NCBI GenBank assembly: GCA_019915135.1
Contig: JAHLMK010000002.1
Location: forward strand, 2,046,001 to 2,110,000
Reading direction: 5' to 3'
Length of the DNA: 64,000 nucleotides
From: Strobilurus pachycystidiatus
Lineage: Eukaryota > Basidiomycota > Agaricomycetes > Agaricales > Physalacriaceae
Positions within the stretch are counted from its first letter, which is position 1, and every line of letters starts with the position of its first letter. Below are positions 35,445-46,219 of this stretch, piece by piece. The translations under genes and the position numbers were made by a program. Under the pieces are notes generated by a model. That model was not told the DNA's origin. It ran no database searches and saw only the letters and a program-made list of their open reading frames with translations.

Positions 35445-35738
35445 GTGACCAACGTACACAAGTACGCTCCGAACATGTCACCCGCAACCGTCTTATCCGC
35501 TGGTGCAACGCATCTTCGGGAGGTGATACCAGCCGCTAGTTTGGCCGGCGTTTTGGAGGCATATGCAAAGGCACTGCGGACGACATTCATTCCTCCGATC
35601 GCGTTTGCTGGACTGGCCGTGATCGTTTCGCTATTCGTATGTTTCATTTTGCTGACCGCAGTCTCTCTTACTCACTTGTGTGTATAGATTGAGAGAATAA
35701 ACGTGAAGGGAAAGAAGATCGAAGCGGTGGCCGCCTAG
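35445..35738 (+). pseudogene. 3' fragment of a duplicated MFS transporter
   Basis: Reads VTNVHKYAPNMSPATVLSAG to VSLF, an intact intron, then IERINVKGKKIEAVAA and a TAG stop, so it corresponds to the last ~90 residues of the transporter at 31281-33380. The rest of the gene is absent: the HNH stop codon lies immediately upstream. Reading frame and splice sites are preserved, so it was functional until recently, was fixed by gene conversion, or is transcribed as part of another message. Confidence 0.8.
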
Positions 35739-35886
35739 ACAGACTAATGCTTATGTATATATCTAAACGACGTAATACGATACACCCATCTACTTGTTTT
35801 TACACGCGTACTACGCGTTATTACGCTCGTTTGGTGCGTCACTTTAGTACAGTATAGGCATTGCATAAATTTGAAATTCACTTGAT
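35445..35886 (+). repeat. Direct repeat copy B
   Basis: Same orientation as copy A (33086-33530). Codons differ at few positions (two replacements, S to T and S to N, in about 80 codons). The intron keeps GT/AG borders but has several changes, and the 3' flank shows the most substitutions. Both copies lose similarity just after TTGATT/TTGATA. Confidence 0.9.
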
Positions 35887-36285
35887 TACCATACACGGAC
35901 ACCTCCGACCGCGCGCCTGGGTCACCCTTACTCACACTCCACCATTGCTTGAGCCAGACTTGAACTCGAAGTCCTTGAGAACCTCGGGACGAGTACACTA
36001 GGGCAATGCTACCCGGCATCCGCGGACTCGTGGCAGTCTTCTCGATGTTCTAGAGGAGTCGGTTGTAGGTCCTCTTATGGCTCTCGTTCTCATCAGCCAC
36101 ACATAATAACAGTGACAGCAGACTTCGTTGTTCTCGTTGCCACCCATTGCTCTCGTAGCAACAGCAGATCTTTAGCGGAACAAGAAGGTTATTGTTCTCA
36201 CTGACATGTCATCAATCAGCGCTGATCCTGCTACAATTCCCTTTTATTTAATCCGTATGGTTTTCGCCACGATTTTAGATTATCG
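35887..36285. other. Intergenic region upstream of the DUF6699-like gene
   Basis: About 400 bp. A short frame begins at 36206 but runs in a different frame from the downstream gene. Likely promoter and 5' UTR; no clear elements. Confidence 0.35.
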
Positions 36286-39200
36286 ATGTCTGCAACGCGG
36301 CGCCGCACTTCTGAACCTCTGTCTCCCATCACCCTCCCTGGATCTATTTCAAGCTCGTACGCTTCGTCCTCGACATCGGGACAATCAACTGTCTACTATT
36401 CCTCTCGGTCATCGCTGCTATCTGCGTCTGGGAGTGCCAGCGAAGCTTCTTCGGTATGCTGTATCCAAACCATGCACGGGAGACCGCGAAGTCTGATTTG
36501 TCGAGTGCTAGACTACCTCCAGGACCTCAACTACGCATCCTAGCCCAGTAACTTCACCAGAGCCAGTAATGCCAGGTATATGATCAGTCGTTCATTACGA
36601 ACACACGAGGCTGATAGACACAACCTGAATAGGCTCATTCAAACAACCTACTCCCTCGCCTGCTGGCTCTCAAACTTCAAGACACAGTCGTGCTGCCAGT
36701 ATCGTTTCGCCACAAAGCCCCGAGCGAGCACGAGCAAACCCAACCAGGTCGACTCATGGTCATTCTCGTGCACCCAGTGCATATGACTCAGCTCTCAATG
36801 GAGAAGATCCTTCCGCGCCCAATGCTATCACAGGATCATCCATAGTTTCCAACGTCACGGCTCCTCGTGCACTTAGTTCGCCCTCGCCATCTCATCATTT
36901 CGTACACAATGCCAGTCCACCTAGATCAGTACGTTCAGGATCAGCGGGGTCTGCAGCTGGGTCTGTTGCTGGTGCTCAGGCAACCAGACCCCATCCACCT
37001 AGTCGTCGCGGGTCAATAACCTCTCAACGCTCCGTCGGGACAGTACACGAGCCGACTCCAGCGCCACCGCTTCGCGTGGTTAATCCGTCGCAGTCTTTAG
37101 CCGAGTCAAGACATTCTGCAGACATCGGCGCCAATGTTAGTCGTCGGGCCAGTGGTTCATCGGCCTCATCCCATCATTCGCATCATTCTGTACATGCACC
37201 ATCTCTTTCTGGATCTGCACGTTCAGACTCTACTACGCGATCCACGCGAAGCTTTGTCACTGCCTTGGAGACCATACAATCCGCGGAAAGACAGTCTCCA
37301 GAGGGACAAAGAGACGCCCATTCTTCAGGTGATCATCACTCTCACGCTGGTTCTACCAGTGGGTCAAGACAAGGAAGCGCCCCTGGTCCGCAACCTGCCT
37401 TATCACCATCACCATCGCAGGTGCAGGCGCCTCAATTGTCGCCACCTCCCATAATGATCCCACCTCGTACAGATCCCCGAGCACCCTCTAGGTCGACATC
37501 GCAATCGGGCGAATCGCGACACGGCAGTGTCCATGGCTCAACACGCTCTGCGGCGTCACATGGGCGTCCGCATAGCGCTCAAGTATCCCCGGCCAGTCAT
37601 CATGGCTCAGTTCTTTCTTCGCCTGTTCGCATAGACGTAGTTGCTCCTACTCCCCCCGAACTTGGTGGCACTCAGGCTTTCCCTAGGACGCTGCCACCTC
37701 AGACATCCGGCTTGCTCCAAGCTACCGTTCAAAGCGGGTCTGTGCACTCTAGAGGTAGTAGTCGCGCCTCCAGCCATAGATCCACGTCGCGCTCTCAGCA
37801 CTCGCTATCAGGCGGAAGTGCTGTGTCACCTACTATGCCGGAAGCTGTTCCACAGGGCTCGATGCACGGACCTACAGCCTCTCCTTCTCGTCCAGCCCAA
37901 CCGGCCAGAGACTTGTCTGGTTCCAGACCGCCTACAAGCCAGGGTGCTTTTGACCCACATGCACAAGGAGGTAGTGGTCATGGTTCTGCTCATGGAACCC
38001 CATCACGTCATCGCCACTCGCTCTCAGGCGGAAGTGTTACTAGGCCACCTGTCATTCCAGAATCAATGGCGCAGCGGTCTGTACAAGGGTCCCGCCACAG
38101 TGCTTCCCCCTCCTCCTCCTCCTCATCTTTCTCCTCATTCTCCTCCTCCTCCGCCCCCTCTTCTCATCGGTCTGGAGGTAGCACTGGAGTACCCCGTGGG
38201 CTAGGTATCCCCTCCAGGTCAAGTTCTGTTAGCAGCGCGAGTACAGCCCCACCTAGGATTGCCAGCGATACCTCCAGCTCTAGCTCTGCTTCCGACTCCG
38301 GGTACGAAACTAGCACCCAGGCGCGAGAGAGGGCGCGCCGTTATAGAAGGCGACATCGTCCGGTTACTAGTATGCACTATCGAGCGCAGGTACGCGATTC
38401 ACCGCCGCCGCCTGCTGAATATTCCATGCCTACTTTTGGCGCTGGGCCCGATGAGCCCGAGCCATTTATTCCTGGAGTTACACCTTTGACTGATCCTCCT
38501 GCTGCTCCGGAACCAGCACCGGCTAACAACATGCCTGCCTTTCCCTGCACGCCGTTGGCTGGTTTCTCGAATCTCACAGGCTTTACGCCGATGGCGAACA
38601 ACAACATGCCTGTCTTTCCCACAAACACTCCTGTCTTTCCTATTCAGGAACCTGTTTTCCCGAATCGAACGCCTGTCTTCCCGAATCAAACGCCTGTCTT
38701 CCCCAATGCGTCTCCCTTTTCCTCCCAGAACCGCACACCGAGTTTCCGAAATGCCCCCCTCTTTCCGAGGTCCAACAATGGGCCTGTTATTCCCGGTTTG
38801 ACCGTACCCTATCCCAACGCGTCAGAATTCTTCCCTAATCAGCACGGTGCATATCCTGTAGGACCGGCGCCTTTCTTCGACAATACACCCGCTGTGATTC
38901 CGAGGGAACCAGACTTTGGCAGCCCAGCACCAATCCCACCTGTTGGTTCTATACCACAAGCACTGCATCGCCATCTGAGCCAGTATTATAACCCTCGCCC
39001 CGACGCGGACGATGGGTGGTGTTCCACTCCTTCGATGCAATGGGATATTGTCCACCGTCCCTCAGACACTGCTCGCTGGTTGGAAGATATCACGCCGTTT
39101 GGGACTCATGAACCCGACTGGAACGCAGACGCCTTCATGCCAAACACGCCGCGAGTTGTCCAGTTCACCTCTAAACATCCGGTTATGAGGTTTCTGTTCA

Positions 39201-39541
39201 CCCACAGACCGTGCGTTCTAACTTCGTATGAGGCCATCACTGTTGGACAGATGCTGGAACATGTATTCGAGTACTTGCACGAACCACTGACGAGTACCGA
39301 ATTGGAATGGATTGGTACGTCGCCTCGCAGTCGGGATAATCTGAAGGCAGCTATGAAGTCGCGCTACCGAGATACGCTGAGGACTACGCCAGACGAAGGG
39401 GCATCTTTCCTGAGGTCGGATGTGATGGGTGGCCATCGACGCTTCTCCGGCATGGAACTGAGCTCACGCCCTAATGGACACTGGAAAGTCTCGGTCGACT
39501 TCATTTCGGGCCCTGTCCCGAGGTTGTGGGAGCGAGACTGA
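36286..39541 (+). CDS. Large Ser/His/Pro-rich protein with DUF6699-like C-terminal domain
   Basis: About 1,040 residues. Exon 1 begins MSATRRRTSEPLSPITLPGS and ends at EASS with a GTATGC donor. A small exon (TTSRTSTTHPSPVTSPEPVM) and a long last exon (from about 36632) follow, all phase compatible, so the long frame's apparent start at 37076 is only internal. Residues up to about 700 are disordered: Ser/His-rich (SASSHHSHHSVHAPSLSGSA), poly-Ser (about 38105-38160), then a degenerate FPNRTPVFPNQTPVFPN repeat. The last ~170 residues form a folded domain (WDIVHRPSDTARWLEDITPF; YEAITVGQMLEHVFEYLHEP; SDVMGGHRRFSGMEL) like the DUF6699 domain expanded in Agaricomycetes. No function is known. It ends in PRLWERD. 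Confidence 0.75.
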
Positions 39542-39791
39542 CTCTAATGATTTCAACTTTCTCTTGGACTAATATATACTGTTATGACTGCTTGATCTTA
39601 TGTCGATAATGACGATTGCTTCAATCTTACAACTGTTGTAACTTAGACAGAAATGATTATACGACCTTCCATCCTCTCTAGCGAGTTCATTTGGCAGCAA
39701 GTTCTGGAAACTCGAGCGGTGAACACCAAATAGAGTTTAGCAGTCAGGGTCACGTTTCCCAGGTTTCCTCTGACCCCCACGATCTCTCGTA

Positions 39792-40709
39792 ATGGCATCC
39801 TCTCTCCTTCGTCGGTACGCTGCCTCGGCGACTGGCGGAACTTGCGTTGCTGCTTTTGGCTTGTCGTTCTTCTCTTCGTCGACTGCCCCGGCGGCAGCGG
39901 CGGACCCAAAAACCACAATTGCGCGCCCGAAAAACGTCTTTGTACGCGTAAATGAAAAAAGAAGCGTTATGGCTGCCTCACCGACCCACTAGTTCGATGT
40001 GTCAATTGATTCTCGACCCGCCGGGCGGCTCGTATTCGCGTTGTACGACGACGACGTTCCCAAGACCGCCCGGAATTTCCGAGAACTGGCGACTGGAGAG
40101 AATGGCTTCGGATTTGCTGGCTCTGGATTCCACAGGATCATTCCCAACGTGCGTAAACGTGCGCAGTCGCTAATGGCTGCCGCTGATTCTAGTGTATCTA
40201 TAGTTCATGCTCCAAGGAGGAGACTTTACGCGTCACAATGGGACGGGCGGCAAGTCGATATACGGCGAGAAGTTTGCAGGTGAATGAATTATGCGAGGCA
40301 GAACCCTGTAGCAGAACTTGAACGCGTTGATAGACGAAAACTTCAAGCATAAGCACACTCGACCAGGTCTCCTATCAATGGCCAACTCGGGTCGCAACAC
40401 CAATGGTTGGATGCCTAATTCCTCCGTCATCTCGTTCTGAAATCAAAATGTCTCTGTACAGGCTCGCAATTCTTCATAACAACTGTTGCAACACCCTGGG
40501 TACGCGTCTTACGCACTGTTTCTGCCCCTACTGTTCCATTTTACTTATATCACGTTCTCGTTTAGCTTGATAACAAACACGTCGTCTTCGGGTCGGTAGT
40601 ATCTGGGATGGACCTAGTGAAAGAAATTGAAGGTCTTGGATCTTCGAGTGGACGGCCTAGGAAGACGGTCCTCATCGAAAAGTCCGGTGTGGTTGAGGAC
40701 GTCGATTAG
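39792..40709 (+). CDS. Cyclophilin-type peptidyl-prolyl isomerase, probably mitochondrial
   Basis: Catalyses cis-trans isomerisation of proline bonds. The N-terminus ([20 protein letters not shown] ... [13 protein letters not shown]) is rich in Ser/Ala/Arg and suits a mitochondrial presequence. The cyclophilin fold is spread over about seven exons: [59 protein letters not shown] (catalytic Arg in FHRIIP), [39 protein letters not shown] (cyclosporin-binding residues), [20 protein letters not shown] and ends [13 protein letters not shown]. Every core motif is present. Introns are about 45-60 bp. Length (about 215 residues) fits a targeted single-domain cyclophilin such as yeast Cpr3. Confidence 0.93.
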
Positions 40710-41036
40710 TTGTAGTAAGTCTTCGAAATGCCTTCTTTCTATGCTCAAGTCGCTGACCTTTTGCAAGGTGCTTGTATAAGTTTCGACGTGGTTCCAATGC
40801 CCATCTCATTTTTATAAGCAAGCCTTCACTCCTCCTTCTTCTCCCATTTCTTTGCAGATGGGTTTGGTCACATTGCCGACCACGGACATACCGGATGACA
40901 ATCCTTGATGCATCGTTGAATTCGAGTCATGACGCGTTGATGATGCTACTAAACTTCTGACCTACTGGAACACAAACTCTCAGCAAAACCGGTTGTCCTG
41001 CTTCCCGGATCTCACAAGTCTACGTTTCCGAAAACC
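40710..41036. other. Intergenic, cyclophilin to FHA gene
   Basis: About 330 bp with the cyclophilin 3' UTR and the next promoter. No other feature is seen. Confidence 0.4.
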
Positions 41037-42056
41037 ATGACTACAATCACCCTCATTCCCGCGGAGCCCTACTCTCCCAAATCTCTTCGTCTCACTGCGC
41101 ACTCCAAATCTGTATTGCTTGGACGAGAGCAATCAAATGAATGCGTACTTTGCACTGAGGACAACGGGATCTTTCCCTGCCCGACTGCCAGTACACTTAG
41201 TCGTAGACACGCTGAAGTCCGCTTAGGCGAAAATGCTAAGGTGCTTCTGATTGCCACATCATAAAGACCTGGGCTGACGGCTTCAACCGATGAAGGTCTT
41301 CATACGAGATTTGGGGTCGTTGAACGGGACCTTCGTCAACGAAAATCAAATTACCGCCGATTCAGTCAGTTTGAAGGATGGCGATACGATCGTGAGAGCG
41401 CTATGCTGGCCGAATTCTGGTGCTCGGGTGCTCACTCTCATGACCAGCGTCTCGGTATCGACATAGTCCCAGAGAACATGTCTCTGAGAAAGAACCGACA
41501 GGCAGTCGTCGTCCGCATTACCCTCGACGAAGCTGGCGGCGACCACAAGCTTTGCACGCTCACTCCCATAGAACCAGGGCCACACGCCACCAAGTCCTTC
41601 AGGATAGCTGGCGAGTCAGCCCCGACTGTCCTCGGCCGAGAACACAATGCCATCCTACCTAGCGTCGACAACGGGTTCTTCAGCTGCAAGGATGCAAGCG
41701 TATTGAGTCGCCTACACGCCGAGGTCTTCTCCAAGGAAGACAAGGTCATTCATTATCATCATCTTACACATCCCATTGAGCACTCAACGTTAAGATGAAG
41801 GTGTACCTTAAGGATCTTGACTCATTCAATGGGACGTATGTTAACGATAGGAAGATTGTTGGAAGCTGCGTTGAAGTAAAGGATGGTGATATTGTCGTAA
41901 GTCTCGCTTCTGATAAGCACAATTAAAGGCTTTACTCAGACCATACACTGGCAGCGCCTCGGGAAGGATATTGTTCATAATACGCAGGATGAACCGTTTG
42001 AATGTAAAGCGGTCATTGCTACGGTGAAGATGGCGGCGGCGGGTGCAATCATATGA
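41037..42056 (+). CDS. Protein of two tandem FHA domains
   Basis: FHA domains bind phosphothreonine. Here the protein is essentially two of them and no other domain. Domain 1: MTTITLIPAEPYSPKSLRLT, VLLGREQSNECV, TLSRRHAEVRLGENAK, intron, VFIRDLGSLNGTFVNENQIT, DGDTI, intron, RLG. Domain 2: VRITLDEAGGDHKLCTLTPI, TVLGREHNAILP, SVLSRLHAEVFSKEDK, intron, VYLKDLDSFNGTYVNDRKIV, DGDIV, intron, RLG. Each half has the canonical GR, SR-x-HAE and (S/F)NGT(F/Y)VN residues. The introns fall at identical places in both halves, so the gene arose by internal duplication. It ends KMAAAGAII. Partner and pathway are unknown. Confidence 0.8.
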
Positions 42057-42499
42057 ATCCAGAGTTTTTTAAGATCTTATTCACAAGCAGCTGCAGAATC
42101 AAACTGTTTTCCTTTTCCTGACGGTGTGAGTCCATGACTGAATTGAGAACAAGGATAATGGTCTTGGTATTAGTCTTGGCTCGAAAACATGTGCTGAGGC
42201 ACTTGCAAGGCACCCTCAACATATGGACGTGGGAATCAACGTTCAACGTTCAACAACGATCAACGCCACCAAACGTGCAGCGAACGCATATGGTTCTATA
42301 TGGTTCCAAACGCGCATTGACAGGCAACCGAAAGAACGCGACAAATCATAGTAACATTGTAGGGATGCTCTGTGCTCCAATGTGCATATGCATGGTATAT
42401 GTGATACAAGAAAACAAGATAGCAAAGAAAGCGCGATTACACAAGTGAGTGTATGAGATGGAGTCCAAGTTAGTAGGCAGCAGGCAGGATGTACTGCGT
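42057..42499. other. Convergent intergenic region, FHA gene to F-box-like gene
   Basis: About 440 bp. A short AACGTTCAACGTTCAACAACG direct repeat lies at about 42238-42258. No gene is seen. Confidence 0.4.
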
Positions 42500-43876
42500 T
42501 CAAACCGAGAAGCCCAACCTCCGCCAATCACTCGCGGTTACATTCACGCCCTCCCAGTCTTCGAGGTATACACCACGTCCACGACACTGTTCTGATACAC
42601 GGTGCCAGAAATGCACCGTATGTGTGTCCGTCTCCTTCTCTCGCCTGACTCGGTAGAGGTCGCGTCCCATATCCCGCACATATCGCAGGCTGGGGAAAGC
42701 CTCCCTTCGCAACAAACTGTGCATTTGCTCCAACAACACAAAGTTACCTCGGCCAATGTCGCGTATGCCGATGAGCTTGAGCGTAGGATGTTCCGGAAGA
42801 AGGACATGAGGGGCGATCCAATCGGGAGACTCCCAGTTCCATTCCGCGTTGGCAGAGCAGATAAACTCGGACAGGTTGGGGAGGAGTTTGGCGAGATTGG
42901 GGCGGACGTTGGGGGCGGAAGGTGTAAGATAGTGTTCTTCGAGAATGGAGGATGAAGAATGACCGAGCTCTAGTTGCACGATGTTCTTTCCGTGTGCCTC
43001 GAAAAAGGCGGTGAACGCGGGTGACGAGTAGCTGAAATCGGGAGAAAGGAGGGAGAGGTTGCGGAGCGCAGGGAGAGCCCATGTGGCAAGAAGGGAGAAT
43101 GTGTGCGAGCATAGTGATGTCTTGAGCGTCTGGAGATGAGGGAGGCGGAGAGGTTGTTTGACAATCGCCGACGGGGTAGAAGAACGTGACTGCGAAGACG
43201 AGTGGAAATTCAGTTCGAGGAACATGAGGTTTTCCAAAACGGAAAAGAACGGCATCAACGGCGTCGGAGACGCCTCGTAAGACGTCCACGACAACCGCCG
43301 CAGGTTGTTGGGAAGGAATTGGAAGAGGTCATCGGGGGTGCAGGTGGCTTCTAATGGGGTATTCACGCTAAACACTGTGAGGCGAATGGATCTATGATCG
43401 CTATAGATCGCAAGCGAAGGCGCCGCGTCGAGGATAGTGCGCAAGTGGGCGGGATTGCACTTGTCAAGGGCCGTGGTGGTCTCAACGTGGAGGCGTCGGA
43501 GCCACTGTCCGTACGGCCGAGAAGATAGCGTCTCTGCAAGCAGGGCCGCGTGCCCCGCACGGCTGACCCAGACATACTCGTACATAAACTCGAGTGCCCA
43601 GATGTGCCACTGGCGGCTGACGAGGCAGACGACGCGCTTCTGGCGCAAGCTCGCGTTGTAGGCAGCTAGACGCAGCTCCATAGAGTGTGGGGGGTCGAGG
43701 AAGGAGACTGTATGCGTGGTGTCGAGAGGATCGGGATGCGAGAGGGTTGCGAAACGTATGACTAGCATCCACAACTCTGGCGGGAGGGATGGGGAGGCGC
43801 CGGACGGGATAGAGAGGCCGTTTCGCCGGCGCTGTTTCCGCTGGATGTTTCGAAGGAGAGTCGCAAAGGATGGCAT
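42500..43876 (-). CDS. F-box-like / leucine-rich protein
   Basis: A single uninterrupted frame of 458 residues from the ATG at 43874-43876 (MPSFATLLRNIQRKQRRRNG). LPPELWMLVIRFATLSHPDP (residues about 31-50) resembles the degenerate F-box common in Agaricomycetes, followed by VVCLVSRQWHIWALEFMYEY, the second F-box helix. The remainder has leucine-rich segments (NNLRRLSWTSYEAS; LPHLQTLKTSLCSH; LPALRNLSLLSPDFS). This is the usual make-up of substrate adaptors of SCF ubiquitin ligases, but the assignment to ubiquitination is inference. Lack of introns is unusual here, though common in this expanded family. Confidence 0.75.
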   Translation of the reverse strand: MPSFATLLRNIQRKQRRRNGLSIPSGASPSLPPELWMLVIRFATLSHPDPLDTTHTVSFLDPPHSMELRLAAYNASLRQKRVVCLVSRQWHIWALEFMYEYVWVSRAGHAALLAETLSSRPYGQWLRRLHVETTTALDKCNPAHLRTILDAAPSLAIYSDHRSIRLTVFSVNTPLEATCTPDDLFQFLPNNLRRLSWTSYEASPTPLMPFFSVLENLMFLELNFHSSSQSRSSTPSAIVKQPLRLPHLQTLKTSLCSHTFSLLATWALPALRNLSLLSPDFSYSSPAFTAFFEAHGKNIVQLELGHSSSSILEEHYLTPSAPNVRPNLAKLLPNLSEFICSANAEWNWESPDWIAPHVLLPEHPTLKLIGIRDIGRGNFVLLEQMHSLLRREAFPSLRYVRDMGRDLYRVRREKETDTHTVHFWHRVSEQCRGRGVYLEDWEGVNVTASDWRRLGFSV

Positions 43877-46219
43877 TTTCCTGCAGGCACGAGTCAGCGC
43901 AACTGGAGATGGGTATCGACGTGGTGGACGGCGTACGGTAAAGAGTGCTTGGTGTGCATTTTCGCGGGTATTGGAGTGGGTGCTGAGGTCGCAGAGAGGC
44001 GGTCGCAGCTAAATCATAACGGGACAGCGTGAGCATCCGCAGAGAGCAAGTCAAACGTCGCATACGTTAAGGAGTGTTGGTGGGTCGTTTTTGCGGGAAG
44101 TGAGGTTGCTGGTGGTGGAGACTGGGCGGGACACAGGGCGATGAGCGTGGCGCAATTGGACGCGAAAAGCAGGCAGCACTGACTGGGAATGCGCAGGGTG
44201 TGAGAGGTATCGAGGTGGTGGTCGCTGCGCCGAGAAATGAGCCCGCTTGCCCAAGTGGAGATGGTGAGAAAGGAAGCCGCGAACAGGGATGACGCTGACA
44301 CCTGACTGGATCTAGATCGCAAGTCTTTCGCTCACTCGGCCCTTACCCAGCATTGAAATAAGTAGTCCTCTCGCGAGCCCCCAGCACCTTATTGCATGGG
44401 GAATTGATCACTCTTCATCCGCTAATAAGTTGATGGGTGACATTCCTCACTGTTCATCGCCGGTGAAATGTTTGGGCAGCGGCCAAGTATACCTTTTAGT
44501 CAACAAAATCACACCCACACAGGAATCATCCCGTCTCTGGATCCAGCCCAGGTCCAAGGTGGGCGGTCGCTGCCCAATGCATCATCACGACATGCTCGTT
44601 CCTCAAAGCGTTCCTCCACCCGACAGTCCGCGTCAGCCAGCCTCTGTCTCGAAAGGCATACAGTCCCCACCGCCCGAGCTCAGCTCAGACTGCATAATTT
44701 AATCAATTATATCACCCTTAGCTTCACGCTCTGGTCCACAGGGAGCTTGTCTTGTGGGTCTCAGACTCTCAGAAGGTCTTCGGCTTCTTAATTACTCGAC
44801 AGGCTCGCTCTCGAAACTCTAATCAATCTGATTGCCAGGAGGGTGCGTCCGGCTTTCGCCTTGACAAGGGAGTTCAGAGTCGCGTTCCTTTCGGACTTTT
44901 CAATTGTCTGAATGTCTCAACTCATCATTTGAAGACCTCGGAAATGAATGAAGCAACAACTCCGATTCTCATTTCTCCAGAGAACTTCTCCATCGATGAA
45001 ATACAGACTTCACGCTGGCGTCCGAAAGCTCTTACTCGCCGAAGTACTGGTGTGTCAGCATTCCCGCCTTCAGGTTCGGTTAACCCCGTACTCGGTTAGC
45101 ATTAACACGACGTTGTTGCGGCCCTTCTCATCTGCCTCGTTTAACCTTCCCCGCAAAGGTAGCATTGCTAGCATTGCCCGCTCTGGGGACTGCCAATATA
45201 AAATTAACCGGTGAGCCTCCGCTGCTGAGTCAAGACGGCTCCTGGATCCGTCGTTGCTTTCAATTGGAGTACAGTACGGCCAACGTCCACCTTCGATGTA
45301 TTGACGAAGACCGCTCGTGTTCGAATGCCTGAGCTAACATATACGACCTGGGGCTCAGAAAGACGCGTACCGGGAGGAGCTCATGACAACGGCGATACAA
45401 AGAACTTTGAGAAGGAGGGTTATACGCCACACCCACACATCATGTGACAGGCTTCCTGTCGTTCGGCGTCTCAAATCGTTAAAATTTGAGTAATACTAAT
45501 AGCATTTCCAACCATTCCCCTTGTACTGTCAATGTACATCTTCCATAACGTGGCAGGAAGTTGCAAATGCAAGGGTCTGACGAGCCGAACAGCTACCAGT
45601 CTGCCCATTATGTAAATAGTATTGCGCCACAACCGATCATGTTGCCTCCTACGCTCACCTTCTGCATTTCGCAGTGGTCTTCTCAGCTTCACAAGTCTGG
45701 CGCTTGACACAAAAATGGCGGCGATATACTTATACCCCCAAACGATCCATAGAGGTCTGTCGCCGAATATTCGCTCAATGGGATCCGGACTTGCTGTTTC
45801 GGGTGTATGGATTCTAGCTGTCTGGTCACTTGAGACTTAAATCAGCATGCTGGATTTGCGTCATCGAGACCTTTGTCCGCTCTTGACCAGTGCTCCTATC
45901 ATCTCCTATCATTTGGCTGGCCCGGGCCACTGCGCTAACGGTGGCCTTGTACTCTATATAGCCGCCACAATAACTAACGGCTGTCGGACCTTTCGCCCAA
46001 ATCCAATAGCGCAGAATGTTGTTCTTATCGCGCGCCCGTTGCTACACTACCCTCGCGACCCATTGTTCGCTCAGACCGTACTGCGCCCCATTGTCGCGCC
46101 CAATTTGGTAACCGGTCAAAGCGACGTGGGTCACGATATATAGGCGGGACAATGGGGCCGTCGGCCTTTGTTATTATCACCCACTGCCCACACACCGACA
46201 TACCGAACCAACTTGAACC
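43877..46219. other. Long gene-poor region
   Basis: About 2.3 kb without a convincing gene. Frames at 44014-44322 (-), 44468-44791 (+), 44948-45214 (+) and 45847-46143 (+) have neither recognisable domains nor conserved-looking splice sites. A CTCTATATAG element lies near 45952-45961 without a clear gene behind it. The left end contains the F-box-like promoter and the right end the promoter at 46135. Confidence 0.35.
46135..46144 (+). promoter_or_regulatory. TATA-like element upstream of the Lys/acidic-rich gene
   Basis: GATATATAGG lies about 76 bp before the ATG at 46220, a sensible position for a core promoter. Confidence 0.45.

Noticed and set aside
43482..44063. 193-codon minus frame overlapping the F-box-like gene start
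   Set aside because: Overlaps the well-formed 458-codon frame in another phase and has no features.
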